Origin: Anaerolineales bacterium
GTDB taxonomy: Bacteria > Chloroflexota > Anaerolineae > Anaerolineales > Villigracilaceae
NCBI GenBank assembly: GCA_030680795.1
Contig: JAUXUL010000034.1
Coordinates: forward strand, 1 to 41,426
DNA length: 41,426 bases
Direction: 5' to 3'
The notes beneath the pieces are model-generated. The model searched no databases. It saw only the letters and a program-made list of their open reading frames with translations, and had not been told where the DNA came from. A program made the position numbers and the translations under genes. Shown here piece after piece: positions 1-7,809 of the stretch (position 1 is the first letter of the stretch; each line of letters starts with the position of its first letter).

Positions 1-1
1 C

Positions 2-478
2 AAAGAGCGGAGCATCCGTATTCCCGATGGCTATCTGGATAGAATGTCTGTTGTGGCGCAGATCGAAAAAGCAATGAACGTAAATCCGCTGCCGACAGTT
101 CCGTGTAACAATGACTTACTTGCGGAAAACTATATTGACGACGGCAGGCAATTATGGTTGATTGATTATGAATACAGCGGCAACAATGACCCGACCTTTG
201 AGTTGGGAAATACCTGCCAGGAAATGCAGTTTAATGACGAGCAGATAAACGAAGTCTGCGCAGCATATTTTGGTAAAGCGGCTCCCGACATGATCGCACG
301 TATGAAGTTGAACATGATCATGTCCGATGTGGGTTGGGGGTTGTGGGCCGCAATTCAGGCGAAGATATCCACAATTGAATTTGATTTTTGGGACTGGGCG
401 ATTGAACGCTGGGGCAGGGCGGTGGAGAAGATGGATTCGAAGGAGTTTGAGGGGTGGTTGGGGCAGGTAGAAACGTAA
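2..478 (+). CDS. Choline/aminoglycoside kinase-family phosphotransferase, C-terminal part (cut by window start)
   Basis: The reading frame is open from base 2, so the gene begins before the window; an internal ATG at 44 is not a likely start. About 158 residues are visible. The segment PCNNDLLAENYI followed by LWLIDYEYSGNNDPTFELGN matches the catalytic (Brenner) loop and the metal-binding D-x-E region of choline kinase/APH-fold phosphotransferases, which phosphorylate choline, ethanolamine or similar hydroxyl substrates with ATP. The loop normally reads H-N-D; here His is replaced by Asn while the catalytic Asp is kept. The next gene downstream is an amine-oxidising flavoprotein, which fits a choline/amine theme. 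The exact substrate cannot be told from this fragment. Confidence 0.8.
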   Translation, partial: KERSIRIPDGYLDRMSVVAQIEKAMNVNPLPTVPCNNDLLAENYIDDGRQLWLIDYEYSGNNDPTFELGNTCQEMQFNDEQINEVCAAYFGKAAPDMIARMKLNMIMSDVGWGLWAAIQAKISTIEFDFWDWAIERWGRAVEKMDSKEFEGWLGQVET

Positions 479-480
479 AC

Positions 481-538
481 AAGTAGACATGTAGACACGG
501 AAATATGTGTCACCTGTGTACCTGTGTATTTGTATACT
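481..538. repeat. Imperfect inverted repeat between kinase and flavoprotein genes
   Basis: The left arm AAGTAGACATGTAGACAC (481-498) is an imperfect reverse complement of the right arm at 514-538 (GTGTACCTG...GTATACTT). It fills the spacer between the two genes and resembles the other intergenic palindromes in this window in layout but not in sequence. It may form a hairpin in the transcript, but no T-run makes it a convincing terminator. Confidence 0.45.
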
Positions 539-559
539 TTTTTACTCGCGGAGAGAATA

Positions 560-2989
560 ATGAAAGATCAAGCAGAGATTGTCATCATCGGTGGTGGGAT
601 TTACGGCGCGCAGATTGCCTATCATCTTGCGAAATATGGTCGCAAGGATGTTGTGATTCTGGAGAAAGGCGAGATTGCCAGTGGAGAATCCTCTCACGCG
701 GCGGGACTTGTCACTCAGTTTGCCACCTCGCAAGCCATGCTCAAATTCCGCATGTATAGCATTGAGTTGTATTCTGAACTTGGTTTGTTCGATCATGTCG
801 GGAGTTTGAGAGTTGCTTCGAGCAGGGAGCAGCTCAAAGAGTTGGAAAGAAGCGTGAGTCGTGCAAAGGCGTTGGGACTCGAAGTGGATGTCATATCGCC
901 TGGTGAAGCGTTGAAGGTCATGCCGCAGATTTCCAAAAAAGATTTGTACGGCGGCATTTATCTTCCGCGTGACGGTCAGCTTGATCCGTACACAACCACA
1001 ACTTCGATGGCGAAGTTTGCCAAAGACCTGGGTGTAACAATTTATACAAATACGCGCCTGACGGGGATCAAAGTTTCGGCGCAGGGAGATATCGAGCGAG
1101 TAGTAACAGATAAGGGCGAGATACGATGCGAGATCGTCATCAACGCGGCTGGACTTTGGGCGCCGCGCATCGCCGCGATGGCGGGGCTTCATATTCCCAC
1201 GACTCCAGTGGATCATCAACACATTGCATTGAAGGCTGTGCCTGGTCATGAGTTCACGCATGAAACGCCTTGTTTGCGCGACCCTGATAATTTGGTTTAT
1301 ATGCGCCAGGAGCAAGGTGGACTTGTGATTGGTGGCTATGAGCCTTCGCCTCTTGCGCGCTGGATCGATGGGGTGCCGTGGGAGCACGGTGGTGCGACAC
1401 TGCCGTCGAACTTTGACCAATTCGAAATGCTGCTTGAAGGAGCGATCCGACGTTTGCCGTTTTTGGATAAAGCGGGAATCATCACGCTGGTTTGTCATCC
1501 TGGCGCGTATACGCCAGATTGCCAGCCTTTGCTCGGGCCGATGGCGGGCGTACGTGGATTTTGGATGGCGGCGGGCATATCTTTGAATGGATACGGCGGT
1601 GCGGGCGGCATTGGCAAGTTGATGGCGGAGTGGATCATCGAAGGCGAAGCGCCAATGGATGTCTATGCCTACCGCGCCACTCGTTTTGGAAATTATTATT
1701 CAGACCCTGTCTACGCGGCGGAGCGGACGCGTGAATGTGTGAAGTACTATTATCGTTTGAGATTTCCACACGATGAGCATGAGTGGGCGCGACCTCATCG
1801 CGTCAGCCCTGTGCATTATCGTTTACTGGAACATGGCGCAGTGTTCGGCGAAAAATTTGGCTGGGAGCGTGTGAATTATTTTGAGCCTGGTAAACCTTTC
1901 CGCCGAATGGGTGAAGACCAGCGTCAATTTGGTTGGAGCAAGCCGCCATTCTTTGAGCGTGTAGGCGAAGAACATAAAGCTACACGAGAAAGAGTTACGC
2001 TTTTTGATTTGACTTCGTTTGGAAAAATTGAAGTCAAAGGTAAAGGTGCATTGCCTTTGTTGCAGAGATTATCTGACAGCGACATCAATAAACCAGTTGG
2101 CAGCGCAATTTACACTCAATTCCTGAACACGCGCGGCGGAATTGAATCTGACTTGACCGTTACACGATTGGGCGAAGAATATTTTTGGGTGATTACTGGC
2201 TCTGGTTTTATTGGCAATAACTTTGCCAGAATTCAATTGTACGCGAATGAGAAAGGTGGCGAAGTATCCATTCGTGACATAACACAGGAATATGCCTGCC
2301 TCGCGTTGTGGGGACCAAAGGCGCGCATGGTCTTGCAAAAGGTCACGCAAGATGGTGTCTCCAATGAAACACACCCATATCTTGCAACGAAGCCGATCAA
2401 TATCAATGGCGCTCAGGTCTATGCTCAACGGGTAAGTTATGCTGGTGAACTTGGCTGGGAGCTTTATATTCCCAATAATCGTGCTACGATGGTTTGGGAT
2501 ATGCTCATCGAGGCAGGCAGGGAATTTGGCCTCGAACTTGGCGGTTACAAGGTGCTTGACTCTTTGCGCCTTGAAAAAGGATATCGTTATTTCACAACTG
2601 ATATTACGCCCTCTGAAACTCCATACGAAGCTGGGCTTGGCTTCTGTGTCCATCTCGATAAAGGTAATTTCATTGGGCGTGAAGCCCTGGTCAAACAAAA
2701 AGCCGAGGGGATCAAACGCAAACTTTGTACGCTTGTATTGACCGATGGCGATGACTTCACCCAAATCTACGGCGGCGAAGCGGTCTATCACGACGACAAG
2801 GTGTTGACCCGCGTAAGAAGCGGCGGATATGGTTTTACATTGAAGAAGAATATCCTGTATGCCTATCTGCCGGCTGAATTAGCCAAACGAGGCAACCGCT
2901 TCATTGTTGACCTGATCGAGGGTCGGCGCGCAGCGGAAGTGACCGCGCCCGTGTTATTTGACCCGAAAGGCGAGAGGGCGCGTGCTTAA
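560..2989 (+). CDS. Dimethylglycine/sarcosine dehydrogenase-like FAD oxidoreductase with GcvT domains
   Basis: The 809-residue protein starts at ATG 560, chosen because GGAGAG lies just upstream; an earlier ATG at 524 has no ribosome site. Residues 11-16 (GGGIYG) are the FAD-binding glycine motif of a DAO-fold oxidoreductase. His46 in SSHAAGL sits where dimethylglycine dehydrogenases attach FAD covalently. The second half is a GcvT-like folate-binding aminomethyltransferase module (for example YTQFLNTRGGIESD and SYAGELGWELY). This domain order is that of dimethylglycine and sarcosine dehydrogenases, which oxidise N-methyl groups and pass the one-carbon unit to tetrahydrofolate. It is followed by a PfkB-like gene and an MttB-family gene on the same strand, supporting a role in methylated amine catabolism. 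The precise substrate is inferred, not shown. Confidence 0.88.
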   Translation: MKDQAEIVIIGGGIYGAQIAYHLAKYGRKDVVILEKGEIASGESSHAAGLVTQFATSQAMLKFRMYSIELYSELGLFDHVGSLRVASSREQLKELERSVSRAKALGLEVDVISPGEALKVMPQISKKDLYGGIYLPRDGQLDPYTTTTSMAKFAKDLGVTIYTNTRLTGIKVSAQGDIERVVTDKGEIRCEIVINAAGLWAPRIAAMAGLHIPTTPVDHQHIALKAVPGHEFTHETPCLRDPDNLVYMRQEQGGLVIGGYEPSPLARWIDGVPWEHGGATLPSNFDQFEMLLEGAIRRLPFLDKAGIITLVCHPGAYTPDCQPLLGPMAGVRGFWMAAGISLNGYGGAGGIGKLMAEWIIEGEAPMDVYAYRATRFGNYYSDPVYAAERTRECVKYYYRLRFPHDEHEWARPHRVSPVHYRLLEHGAVFGEKFGWERVNYFEPGKPFRRMGEDQRQFGWSKPPFFERVGEEHKATRERVTLFDLTSFGKIEVKGKGALPLLQRLSDSDINKPVGSAIYTQFLNTRGGIESDLTVTRLGEEYFWVITGSGFIGNNFARIQLYANEKGGEVSIRDITQEYACLALWGPKARMVLQKVTQDGVSNETHPYLATKPININGAQVYAQRVSYAGELGWELYIPNNRATMVWDMLIEAGREFGLELGGYKVLDSLRLEKGYRYFTTDITPSETPYEAGLGFCVHLDKGNFIGREALVKQKAEGIKRKLCTLVLTDGDDFTQIYGGEAVYHDDKVLTRVRSGGYGFTLKKNILYAYLPAELAKRGNRFIVDLIEGRRAAEVTAPVLFDPKGERARA

Positions 2990-2994
2990 TTCTT

Positions 2995-3104
2995 TAAACA
3001 CAAAGGACTCAAAGGGCACGAAGTAAAATGCGAAGTGCAAAAAGGGTTTTCCCTTCGGCAAAGCTCAGGGCAAGCCTTTGTGTACTTCGTGTCCTTCGTG
3101 TTTA
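2995..3104. repeat. Dispersed inverted repeat, family A copy 1
   Basis: The left arm (2995-3023, AAACACAAAGGACTCAAAGG then GCACGAAG) and the right arm (3075-3104, ending CTTCGTGTCCTTCGTGTTTA) are imperfect reverse complements. The centre holds a degenerate form of the CTTCGACAGGCTCAGG motif. Similar arms occur at 4234-4350, 31054-31202, 32532-32661 and 40538-40614, always between genes. Confidence 0.75.
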
Positions 3105-3111
3105 ATTTTTT

Positions 3112-4224
3112 ATGGAAAAAATAACTCCTCCCGCCTACATAGGCTTCGGCATGTTGACCCCCGTCTATATTATGGCATTAGATCGCCTGCCCAAGCACAA
3201 CACAGGTGCGATCGTGCATCAGGTCAGCGAATTCGTTTATGACGATGCGGCCATCATTGCCTGCGTTTTGCGTCAGTGGGATGTGCCAACTGCCATGATC
3301 GGCACATCCGTTGGAGATGACCTGTTGGGTCATGAGGTTGCTCGCAAATTAAGAAATTGGGGTGTGTTGGGCAAGGTGCGTTTTACTAAAAAATATAAGA
3401 CACCCATCGAAGTGAATGTGTCTGATAAAAAAGGCGCGCGCACGTATTTCTGGCAGCGCTCGCCTGAAATATTAAGTACGCTTGATTCTGCCAATCTTTC
3501 GCTTATTAAAAAATCGAAGTTGCTTTACGTGGATTGGTACGACGGAGATCACATCATGCGCGCTATGGATGAAGCTAATCGTGCGAATGTGCCGGTGTTC
3601 CTCAATCTGGAGCATGGGCATAAAGACCCTGAGATATTGAAAAAGTATGCAAGTCGCGCAACGATCTGTCAGGCCGTGACAGATGCCGCGCAGATCGGTA
3701 AAAAACAAGCCATGCTTTCTGTGGCTAAAAAATTGTTCAAGGCCGGCATCAAGACCGCCATTATCACCATGGCGAGCCAGGGCTGTTTGGTGGTGCAAGG
3801 TGAGAGGATCGTCAGAGTCTACGCGCCCAAAGTGAAAGCAGTGGATGGCTCTGGCGCCGGGGCAACTTTTTCATCCGGGTTTATCTATGGTTATCTCAAA
3901 GGTTGGAGCCTGGAAGAATCCGTTTGTTTTGCGATTGCCGCCGCTTCACTAAAAGTTACACATTCGGGTTTGGAGATGTTCCCTGTGGAAGAGATCATCG
4001 CGCTGGCAAGCAAGTTACGTGTGCAGCACATGATCTACCGTGACGACCAGTTCTATACAATCAAGAAATTTCTGCGCCTGCCACAGAAAGACAGGTTTGC
4101 GGATAATCCACTCGTTAAAGAAGGCAGGAAGCTGGCCAAAGAAGGCAGAGAATTTGCAGAGAAACTTATGTCAAAAAAGAAACCCCAGCAAAGAAAAAAG
4201 ATCAAGAAATCACTGGTTGAGTAA
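3112..4224 (+). CDS. PfkB/ribokinase-fold protein with altered catalytic motif
   Basis: The 370-residue protein has the PfkB carbohydrate/nucleoside kinase layout: an N-terminal substrate region, then KVKAVDGSGAGATFSSGFIY near residues 241-260, which aligns with the family signature DTxGAGDxFxxGF. In active members the Asp of GAGD is the catalytic base; here it is Ala251 (codon GCA at 3862-3864). The two residues after the first Asp are also changed. The C-terminus (about residues 340-370) is Lys-rich. It lies between a dimethylglycine dehydrogenase-like gene and an MttB-family gene. It may be a sugar-binding regulatory protein or a kinase with an altered mechanism; if active, its substrate is unknown. 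Confidence 0.75.
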   Translation: MEKITPPAYIGFGMLTPVYIMALDRLPKHNTGAIVHQVSEFVYDDAAIIACVLRQWDVPTAMIGTSVGDDLLGHEVARKLRNWGVLGKVRFTKKYKTPIEVNVSDKKGARTYFWQRSPEILSTLDSANLSLIKKSKLLYVDWYDGDHIMRAMDEANRANVPVFLNLEHGHKDPEILKKYASRATICQAVTDAAQIGKKQAMLSVAKKLFKAGIKTAIITMASQGCLVVQGERIVRVYAPKVKAVDGSGAGATFSSGFIYGYLKGWSLEESVCFAIAAASLKVTHSGLEMFPVEEIIALASKLRVQHMIYRDDQFYTIKKFLRLPQKDRFADNPLVKEGRKLAKEGREFAEKLMSKKKPQQRKKIKKSLVE

Positions 4225-4233
4225 TGCCAAAAG

Positions 4234-4350
4234 AATTAAACACGAAGGGCACAACGCCTGCGCTGAGCTTGTCGAAGTATACACAAAGATTGGAAAGGGG
4301 TAATGTGGACTTGTCTTTTCCTTCGTGACCTTTGAGTACTTTGTGTTTAA
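4234..4350. repeat. Dispersed inverted repeat, family A copy 2
   Basis: The left arm ATTAAACACGAAGGGCACA begins at 4234 and the right arm CTTTGAGTACTTTGTGTTTA ends near 4349. Between them at 4262-4277 lies GCTGAGCTTGTCGAAG, the reverse complement of the CTTCGACAGGCTCAG motif seen elsewhere. It fills most of the gap between the PfkB-like and MttB-like genes. Confidence 0.7.
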
Positions 4351-4379
4351 TAAATCTTTTATTAATAAGGATGTGAACC

Positions 4380-5816
4380 ATGTCATTTGCAGAACTTCTT
4401 ACACAAGAGCAAGTACAAAGAATCCACGATGCCGCGCTTGAAATCCTTGAAGACGTCGGGTTGAAGGTCCGTTATGAACCCGCGCGTGATATTTTTGCAA
4501 AGCACGGTTGTCCTGTGGATGGCGAGCGTGTCAAACTGCCGCGCGCGGTGGTTGAAAAATATCGTCAGGTCTACCCATCCTCATTTACATTTTATGCGCG
4601 CGACCCGAAATTTGATAAAACGATTCCGCGGGATAGCCCGGTCATCGTAACAGCCAGTTCTGCACCGGATATCATTGACCCTGTAACAGGTCAGGAAAGA
4701 CGCGCTGAGTCTGGTGATATCGCGCGCATCGCGCATCTCATCAACGAACTACCCGGCTATGACGTATTCTCCATTTCCACTTTGGCGGACGACGCGCCGG
4801 CGGATCAATTCACAACCTCGAGGCTGTATCCTGCCCTCAAGTATTGTCTCAAACCGATCCGTGTCACCACTACCGATCGCAAAGATACAAACAGTATTAT
4901 GGATATGGCCTATATCGTTGCAGGCGGGAAGGAAGCTTACAAAGAACATCCCTTCCTTACGCATCATTATTGCCCTGTTGTTTCACCGCTGACAATGGAT
5001 AATCTGTCAACTGAAAATGTGATGTATTTTGCCAGCCAGGGCCTGCCAGTTTACCCGACCATCGTGCCAAATGCGGGACTTACTTCACCCATGTCCATGG
5101 CGGGGACGCTGGCGCAAGGCAACGCTGAATTTCTTGCCGCGGCAACGCTTATACAAATGGTGAAGGAAGGCACGCCGTTGATCTATGCGACGCTTGGTAC
5201 TGTGGCGGATATGCGTACGGGCGCTTATACCTCTGGGGGAATTGAATGTGGCATGTTACACATGGCTTTCGCACAGATAGCCCGCTTTTACAATGTGCCG
5301 TGCGGCGGGTACATTGGTTTGACCAATTCCAAATTGAATGACGCACAGGCAGGATACGAAACGGGCATGTCTGCCATGGGCGGGTTAGTAAGCGGCATGG
5401 ATATGTTCAACATTGGCGGTCTGATCGATGCGTTGAAGACTTTTGACTTTGCCAAAGCCGTGATTGATGATGAAATTTCGCAAATGATGAAACGTGTCAA
5501 ACGCGGCGTGTCGTTTAATGAAGAAGATCTGGGTGTGAATTTGATCAAAGAGATCGGGCCGGGAGGCTCGTATATTGTCGCCAAGCACACGATCAGCCGC
5601 ATGAAGACCGAAGCCGTTATGACGAAATTAGCGGACCGTGATCCGCGCTCGATTTGGGTAAAGAAGGGTTCGACCGATATTCAAACGCGGGCTCTGAAAC
5701 GAGTCAAAGAGATTATGGCGAGTAATACATCTCCCTTGATTTCTCCGGAGTTGGACGCGAAGCTCCACGCCGAATTTAAGGGTATGATAGCGGGTGAGTT
5801 GAAACCGATAGAGTAA
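4380..5816 (+). CDS. Trimethylamine methyltransferase (MttB)-family protein, non-pyrrolysine type
   Basis: The 478-residue protein starts at ATG 4380 behind AAGGATG. The whole sequence has the MttB family pattern (for example DAALEILEDVGLKV, VTASSAPDIIDPVTGQERRA and AGTLAQGNAEFLAAATLIQM). Archaeal MttB contains an in-frame UAG read as pyrrolysine; this frame has no internal stop, so it belongs to the larger group of non-pyrrolysine homologues, some of which demethylate quaternary amines such as glycine betaine and pass the methyl group to a corrinoid protein. No corrinoid protein or activase is visible in the window. With the upstream DMGDH-like flavoprotein it suggests stepwise demethylation of a quaternary amine. 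Substrate identity is inference. Confidence 0.88.
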   Translation: MSFAELLTQEQVQRIHDAALEILEDVGLKVRYEPARDIFAKHGCPVDGERVKLPRAVVEKYRQVYPSSFTFYARDPKFDKTIPRDSPVIVTASSAPDIIDPVTGQERRAESGDIARIAHLINELPGYDVFSISTLADDAPADQFTTSRLYPALKYCLKPIRVTTTDRKDTNSIMDMAYIVAGGKEAYKEHPFLTHHYCPVVSPLTMDNLSTENVMYFASQGLPVYPTIVPNAGLTSPMSMAGTLAQGNAEFLAAATLIQMVKEGTPLIYATLGTVADMRTGAYTSGGIECGMLHMAFAQIARFYNVPCGGYIGLTNSKLNDAQAGYETGMSAMGGLVSGMDMFNIGGLIDALKTFDFAKAVIDDEISQMMKRVKRGVSFNEEDLGVNLIKEIGPGGSYIVAKHTISRMKTEAVMTKLADRDPRSIWVKKGSTDIQTRALKRVKEIMASNTSPLISPELDAKLHAEFKGMIAGELKPIE

Positions 5817-5819
5817 TTA

Positions 5820-6008
5820 CATGTCATTGCGAGTATTGTCACATAGAAAATTCATGTCGTTGCGAGGGCATTCTTATTATTAGCCCGAAGCAATCCCCAA
5901 CACTGCGAGGAGATTGCTTCCCTTCGACAGCCCTTCGACAGGCTCAGGTTAACAGCTCAGGACAGGCGTCGAAAAGAGCAACTGCCCTCCTCGCAACTTC
6001 AAATCGCA
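5820..6008. repeat. Intergenic REP-like cluster (GTCATTGCGAG / GAAGCAATC type)
   Basis: The 217-base gap holds two related units, ATGTCATTGCGAG (5820) and ATGTCGTTGCGAGGG (about 5853), then AAGCAATCCCC and its inverted partner GATTGCTTCCC, then CCCTTCGACAGGCTCAGG and CCTCCTCGCAACT. These complementary blocks can fold into a long hairpin. A reverse copy of the TCGTTGCGAGGG unit lies near 12937-12953. No gene is seen here. Confidence 0.65.
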
Positions 6009-6033
6009 GTGGCATATCATTTTAGGAGATATT

Positions 6034-6654
6034 ATGTGGAAATTGTTTAAACGCAAGGAAGATATTTTTCAGAAATTGATCGAGCAGCAGGCTTCCATTA
6101 CGTATGAATCATTAAGACTGTTGGTCAGGTATTTTGAGACAGGCGATGCAGATGTCGCCGAACAGCTTTCGATAAAGGAAAAGGAGGCGGATGAGGTGCG
6201 CCGCATCCTGATTGATGAGTTGAATCACACCTTTGTCACGCCATTTGACCGCGAAGATATATTTTCCCTGTCCCGTTCCATTGATGATGTTGTGGATTAT
6301 GCAGACAGTACCGTGATGGAGATGGTCATTCTCAACGTGAAATCCACGCCATTTATGCTGCGGATGGCAAACTTGCTGAAAGATGCGGCGTATGAGATCT
6401 GGTATGCGGTTCAACGCCTTCCCAAGCATCCAAATGTGGCCACTGATCACGCGCAGCGTGCGAAGGCGTTGGAGAACCGTGTCGAAGCGGTGTACCGTGA
6501 AGCCGTCGCAGACCTGTTCAGCGGCCCCGAAGATATTCATCACGTGGTTGAGATGTTGAAGATGCGCGAAGTGTATCGTCATCTTTCCAATGCCGCGGAT
6601 CGCGGCGATGAAGCAGCAAACACCATTGCCGATATTGTGGTAAAGAAAACTTAA
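6034..6654 (+). CDS. DUF47 / PhoU-like phosphate transport accessory protein
   Basis: The 206-residue all-helical protein starts at ATG 6034 behind AGGAGATATT. The opening (KLFKRKEDIFQKLIEQQA) and the DREDIFSLSRSIDDVVDYAD segment are typical of the DUF47 family (COG1392), distant relatives of PhoU. Members are usually encoded next to PiT phosphate permeases and are thought to control their activity. Here the permease gene begins within a few bases of the stop codon, so the two are almost certainly co-transcribed and act together at the inner face of the membrane. Confidence 0.88.
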   Translation: MWKLFKRKEDIFQKLIEQQASITYESLRLLVRYFETGDADVAEQLSIKEKEADEVRRILIDELNHTFVTPFDREDIFSLSRSIDDVVDYADSTVMEMVILNVKSTPFMLRMANLLKDAAYEIWYAVQRLPKHPNVATDHAQRAKALENRVEAVYREAVADLFSGPEDIHHVVEMLKMREVYRHLSNAADRGDEAANTIADIVVKKT

Positions 6655-6662
6655 GGATGGCA

Positions 6663-7658
6663 ATGCCCCCTGAATTAATCCTCGCAATTGTTTTGGCAGT
6701 TCTGTTTGACTTTCTGAACGGCGTCCATGATTCCAGCAACATTGTAGCCACGATGATCGCCTCGCGTGCATTTCGCCCGCCGGCGGCGCTTGCGCTTACA
6801 GCGGGCGCTGAATTTTTAGGGCCATTTTTGTTTGGCGTAACCGTTGCCAAAACAATTGGAGATGAAGTTGCCCAGTCCTCTGCTCTTAATTTGGATGTGA
6901 TCATTGCCTGTCTGGCTGGGGCGATCGTGTGGAATATCCTCACATGGTTTTTGGGGATTCCCAGCAGTTCATCGCACGCATTGATCGGGGGTATGGTTGG
7001 CGCGGTTGTCGCGGGCGCGGGCTTTGGCGCCATCAAATTGCAGGGACTCGAGAAAGTGCTGATTGCCCTGTTTGCCTCGCCGCTGATCGGATTTGCTTTT
7101 GGATTTCTGATTACGCGCCTGATCTATTTTATTGTACGAAACGCGACGCCGGGAGTCAATTGGTTTTTCAAAAACGGACAATTCTTTACGGCTTTGGGTA
7201 TGGCGTTCAGTCACGGCACGAATGATGCTCAGAAAACCATGGGGATTATCACGCTCAGCCTTGTGATTAGCGGATATATCTCTGAGTTTAGCGTGCCTTT
7301 CTGGGTGATTGTGTTAAGCGCCGGGGCAATCGCACTTGGTACGGCGCTGGGAGGCTGGAAGCTGATCCGCACGCTAGGCGGAAAATTTTATAAGATCCGC
7401 CCGGTGCATAGTTTTTCAACGCAATTGACTTCCGGCATTGTGATTCTTACCGCGTCGGTGCTTGGGTTGCCAGTCAGCACATCGCAAGTGGTGAGTTCAG
7501 CGATCATCGGGGTGGGGTCTTCCGAGAGGCTTGGAAAGATCCGCTGGGGTGTGGCGCAGGATATCGTAACGGCGTGGTTTATTACGATTCCCGCCAGTGC
7601 ATTGTTTTCTGCAGGATTTTATTGGCTGCTCAAATTATATAATGCGTCCTTCTTTTAG
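6663..7658 (+). CDS. PiT-family inorganic phosphate permease
   Basis: The protein has about 331 residues with many hydrophobic helices. FDFLNGVHDSSNIVATMI near the N-terminus and SHGTNDAQKTMGIITL in the middle are the two repeated PiT signatures, marking the internal duplication of this low-affinity phosphate:cation symporter. The ATG at 6663 is preferred over 6657 because AAGG at 6653-6656, which overlaps the stop codon of the DUF47 gene, then has normal spacing; the difference is two residues. Sulfate transport is possible in related proteins, but the DUF47 partner favours phosphate. Confidence 0.9.
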   Translation: MPPELILAIVLAVLFDFLNGVHDSSNIVATMIASRAFRPPAALALTAGAEFLGPFLFGVTVAKTIGDEVAQSSALNLDVIIACLAGAIVWNILTWFLGIPSSSSHALIGGMVGAVVAGAGFGAIKLQGLEKVLIALFASPLIGFAFGFLITRLIYFIVRNATPGVNWFFKNGQFFTALGMAFSHGTNDAQKTMGIITLSLVISGYISEFSVPFWVIVLSAGAIALGTALGGWKLIRTLGGKFYKIRPVHSFSTQLTSGIVILTASVLGLPVSTSQVVSSAIIGVGSSERLGKIRWGVAQDIVTAWFITIPASALFSAGFYWLLKLYNASFF

Positions 7659-7682
7659 TCGTTAATTCAAAGTTGGGCATGT

Positions 7683-7711
7683 TTGACTTTGAATATTGAT
7701 GATGCTACAAT
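7683..7711 (+). promoter_or_regulatory. Sigma-70-type promoter of the ABC importer operon
   Basis: TTGACT (7683-7688) and TACAAT (7706-7711) are separated by exactly 17 bases, close to the housekeeping consensus. Transcription would start near 7718, giving a leader of about 90 bases before the lipoprotein gene. Confidence 0.75.
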
Positions 7712-7728
7712 AATCCAGTTTTTTAACC

Positions 7729-7779
7729 GATTGGAGGTGCCGGGAAGAGATTCATCGAAAGTATTCTATTTGTCCAATC
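7729..7779 (+). promoter_or_regulatory. Possible structured 5' leader of the ABC importer operon
   Basis: GATTGGA (7729-7735) and TCCAATC (7773-7779) are perfect complements enclosing about 37 bases in the leader between the promoter and the AAGGAG ribosome site at 7796. A long-range stem in the untranslated leader is possible. It matches no riboswitch consensus that I recognise, and chance pairing is not excluded. Confidence 0.3.
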
Positions 7780-7809
7780 AACCAAAAATCATAATAAGGA
7801 GATAGAAAA

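Noticed and set aside
5149-5602. Minus-strand ORFs opposite the MttB-family gene
   Set aside because: They are shadows of a well-supported coding sequence and have no recognisable domains.
4380-5816. Pyrrolysine-containing MttB
   Set aside because: There is no in-frame TAG; the frame runs to TAA at the family's usual length.
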